Source: Gammaproteobacteria bacterium
Lineage (GTDB): Bacteria; Pseudomonadota; Gammaproteobacteria; Burkholderiales; Rhodocyclaceae
Length of the DNA: 64,000 nt
Direction of reading: 5' to 3'
NCBI GenBank assembly: GCA_018824085.1
Contig: JAHJHI010000001.1
Coordinates: 30,875 to 94,874, forward strand
The translations under genes and the position numbers were made by a program. The notes beneath the pieces were generated by a model. It was not told the DNA's origin, searched no databases, and saw nothing but the letters and a program-made list of their open reading frames with translations. Shown here piece by piece: positions 62,299 to 64,000 of this stretch; position 1 is the stretch's first letter; every line of letters starts with the position of its first letter.

Positions 62299-63732
62299 AT
62301 GTCGACAATACTGATTCGCCACCTTCCCGCACTGTTCGCCCGTTACTGGCAGGTCTTCCGTGCCGCCTGGACACAACGCAAGGATCTGCAGTCGCCCGCG
62401 CGCGGCACGCTGGAACGCCAGTTCCTGCCCGCCGCGCTCGAACTGACCGAAACCCCTGCGCCGGCAGCCCCCCGCGCCATCATGTGGGCGCTTGTGGCCG
62501 CGCTGGTGGTCGGGTTGCTGTGGTCCTGGCTGGGGCGGGTGGACATGGTGGCCGTGGCCTCCGGCAAGGTCATATCCGCCGACAAGACCAAGCTGGTGCA
62601 GCCGGCCGAAACCGCCGTGGTCCGTCGCATTCACGTCAGCGATGGCCAACATGTCGAAGCGGGACAATTGCTGGTCGAACTCGAAGCGGCCGCCACGGCC
62701 CCCGAAGCCGAAACAGAGCGTGCGCAGCAGGCCCTCAACGCCGCCCGGCTTGAGGCCGCCCGCTACGCGGCACTGACCAGTGCCGGCCAGGCCAGACAAG
62801 CCGAGGTAAGACTGCCCGCCCTGACCGGCATCCACCCCCACGATCTGCGAGCCGAACAACGCGCCGCACAAAGCCAGTACCTGGAACATCGGGCTCGCCT
62901 CACCAGTTTCGACGCCGAAATCAGCCGCCGCAGCGCCGAGCTGGCCGCCTCGCGCGAACTGGTGCAGAAGCTCACGGAAACGCTGCCCATCGCCCGCTCC
63001 CGCGCCGAAGACTACAAAAGCCTCGTCGAGCGCAACTTCGTGTCGCGCCACGGCTATCTGGAGCGCGAACAAGTGCGTATCGAACAAGAGCGCGATCTTG
63101 GCTACCAGCACGCGCACGCCCTCGAACTGATGGCAGGCATCGAAGAAGCCCGCAGCCGGCGCGCCGCACTCATCGCCGAATTCGAACGCAATGCCATCGC
63201 CGCACAACTCGAAGCACAGAAGCGCGCCAACCAGCTCGAGCAGGAACTGATCAAGGCCCGCACACGCGAAGTGCAGCAGAAACTCATCGCCCCGGTCGCC
63301 GGCACTGTTCAGCAACTGGCCATCCACACCGAAGGCGGCGTGGTAACCGAAGCGCAACCACTGATGGCCATCGTGCCGGACGAACAGCAGGCCGAAGTCG
63401 AAGCCGTGCTGGAAAACCGCGACGTCGGTTTCGTCCAGCCCGGCCAGCGCGCAGTGATCAAGGTCGAAACCTTCCCCTTTACTCGCTACGGAACGATAGA
63501 GGGCGAAGTCGCCTTCGTTTCGCAGGACGCAGTGGCGGACGAAAAGAAGGGCTTGGTATTCCAGGCGAGGGTCAGACTCAAGCGCGCGGAATTGAAGGTG
63601 GATGAGCGCATCGTGCCGCTGTCGCCGGGCATGGCCGTGACCGCCGAAATCCACACGGGCAACCGCAGGGTGATCGAGTACTTCCTGGATCCGATCCGAA
63701 AGACAGTCAATGAAAGTTTGGGGGAAAGGTGA
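62299..63732 (+). CDS. HlyD-family periplasmic adaptor (membrane fusion protein)
   Basis: The ATG at 62299 gives 477 residues. A cytoplasmic N-terminus of about 60 residues precedes one membrane helix (IMWALVAALVVGLLWSWLGRVDMVAVASGKVI). A lipoyl-type half (QPAETAVVRRIHVSDGQHVEAGQLLVELE) opens a long coiled-coil hairpin, and the second lipoyl half follows (LIAPVAGTVQQLAIHTEGGVVTEAQPLMAIVP). The beta-barrel part ends EIHTGNRRVIEYFLDPIRKTVNESLGER, typical of HlyD. It bridges the ABC exporter to an outer-membrane TolC channel. Its stop overlaps the next start by 4 nt (GTGA). Confidence 0.95.
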   Translation: MSTILIRHLPALFARYWQVFRAAWTQRKDLQSPARGTLERQFLPAALELTETPAPAAPRAIMWALVAALVVGLLWSWLGRVDMVAVASGKVISADKTKLVQPAETAVVRRIHVSDGQHVEAGQLLVELEAAATAPEAETERAQQALNAARLEAARYAALTSAGQARQAEVRLPALTGIHPHDLRAEQRAAQSQYLEHRARLTSFDAEISRRSAELAASRELVQKLTETLPIARSRAEDYKSLVERNFVSRHGYLEREQVRIEQERDLGYQHAHALELMAGIEEARSRRAALIAEFERNAIAAQLEAQKRANQLEQELIKARTREVQQKLIAPVAGTVQQLAIHTEGGVVTEAQPLMAIVPDEQQAEVEAVLENRDVGFVQPGQRAVIKVETFPFTRYGTIEGEVAFVSQDAVADEKKGLVFQARVRLKRAELKVDERIVPLSPGMAVTAEIHTGNRRVIEYFLDPIRKTVNESLGER

Positions 63733-64000
63733 ATCTGAACGACCTCAAGGTGCAGGCGATTTGGGCGGCCGATACCCAGTCTGGGCGCGACGCCGCCGTC
63801 GATGTCTCGGCGGTGGACATCACGCTGGACAACCCGCTACGGGTCAAAGACGCGCTTACCATCGCCAACCCTGTGGGGAACAATGCGAGCAGCGTTGGCG
63901 GCGGCACGAACGTCAGCGCGGAAGACGGCCAGAGCACCCATGTGTCCACGCTGACCACCGGGGCCACCCTGGACGTGACCGTGCTCGGCGTCGGCAACGT
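63729..64000 (+). CDS. Start of a probable type I secretion substrate (cut by window edge)
   Basis: A GTG start at 63729 overlaps the HlyD stop and follows GGGGAAAG, a good ribosome binding site. The 90 visible codons begin MNLNDLKVQAIWAADTQSGRDAAVDVSAVDITLDNPLRV and are rich in Asp, Val, Thr, Ser and Gly, with short beta-strand-like repeats and no Cys or classical signal peptide. This is the composition of large RTX or Ig-like secreted adhesins. No nonapeptide RTX repeats are visible yet. The frame is open to the edge and absent from the ORF track because it lacks ATG. Confidence 0.6.
   Translation, partial: MNLNDLKVQAIWAADTQSGRDAAVDVSAVDITLDNPLRVKDALTIANPVGNNASSVGGGTNVSAEDGQSTHVSTLTTGATLDVTVLGVGN

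Noticed and set aside
59965-63654. 1229-codon minus-strand ORF opposite the exporter genes
   Set aside because: Antisense shadow of the ABC and HlyD genes, whose motifs are intact.

Overview
The window looks like chromosomal DNA of a high-GC betaproteobacterium. Three things support this: the long rpsB-tsf-pyrH-frr-uppS-cdsA-dxr-rseP-bamA-skp-lpxD-fabZ-lpxA-lpxB-rnhB cluster, the smc-zipA-ligA arrangement, and a palindromic extragenic repeat (62214-62280) of a kind common in Burkholderiales/Rhodocyclales. A Rhodocyclales-type organism (Methyloversatilis-like) is my best guess. That is inference from gene order and composition, not a search result.

Layout. 1-1000 is an AT-richer accessory edge: a truncated unknown gene, a tail-anchored zinc-ribbon protein, and the decayed 3' end of an IS3-family element. 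1008-4899 holds small accessory genes: a DGPF/YCII protein, a PhnB-like VOC protein, a small membrane protein, a TfoX-N protein, a relic of an ArnT-like glycosyltransferase, and an SRPBCC protein overlapping an ECF sigma factor with a Cys-rich tail. 5070-11307 carries ETF:quinone oxidoreductase, QmcA/NfeD, a histone-deacetylase-like amidohydrolase and a NarL-type two-component pair. 11315-16481 is a FecI-FecR-TonB receptor system. 16598-20153 has an SPOUT RNA methylase, a CopD-like membrane protein and AhpF/AhpC. 20248-22600 is an arsenic operon (arsR-arsI-arsC-acr3) with its operator. 22659-25621 is a molybdate-uptake operon (short ModE, ModABC).

25629-39727 is one long minus-strand envelope and translation cluster, in which genes repeatedly overlap by 1-8 nt. 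From 39998 the plus strand carries map, glnD and a CHASE-PAS-GGDEF-EAL protein. Minus-strand def and an MTA/MTI phosphorylase follow, then typA with a clear terminator, then a minus-strand run of exonuclease, hpt, galU, ligA, zipA and smc. 58473-59384 encodes a GNAT-Rnk fusion. The window ends in a type I secretion operon: an ABC exporter with a degenerate C39-like domain, an HlyD-type adaptor, and the start of a likely exported repetitive protein cut by the window edge.

No rRNA, tRNA or CRISPR array was recognised. Very long antisense ORFs opposite map-glnD, smc and the exporter genes are GC-rich shadows. The strongest leads for something undescribed are the GNAT-Rnk fusion, the ECF sigma/SRPBCC pair, the truncated secretion locus at the right edge and the accessory pair at the left edge.
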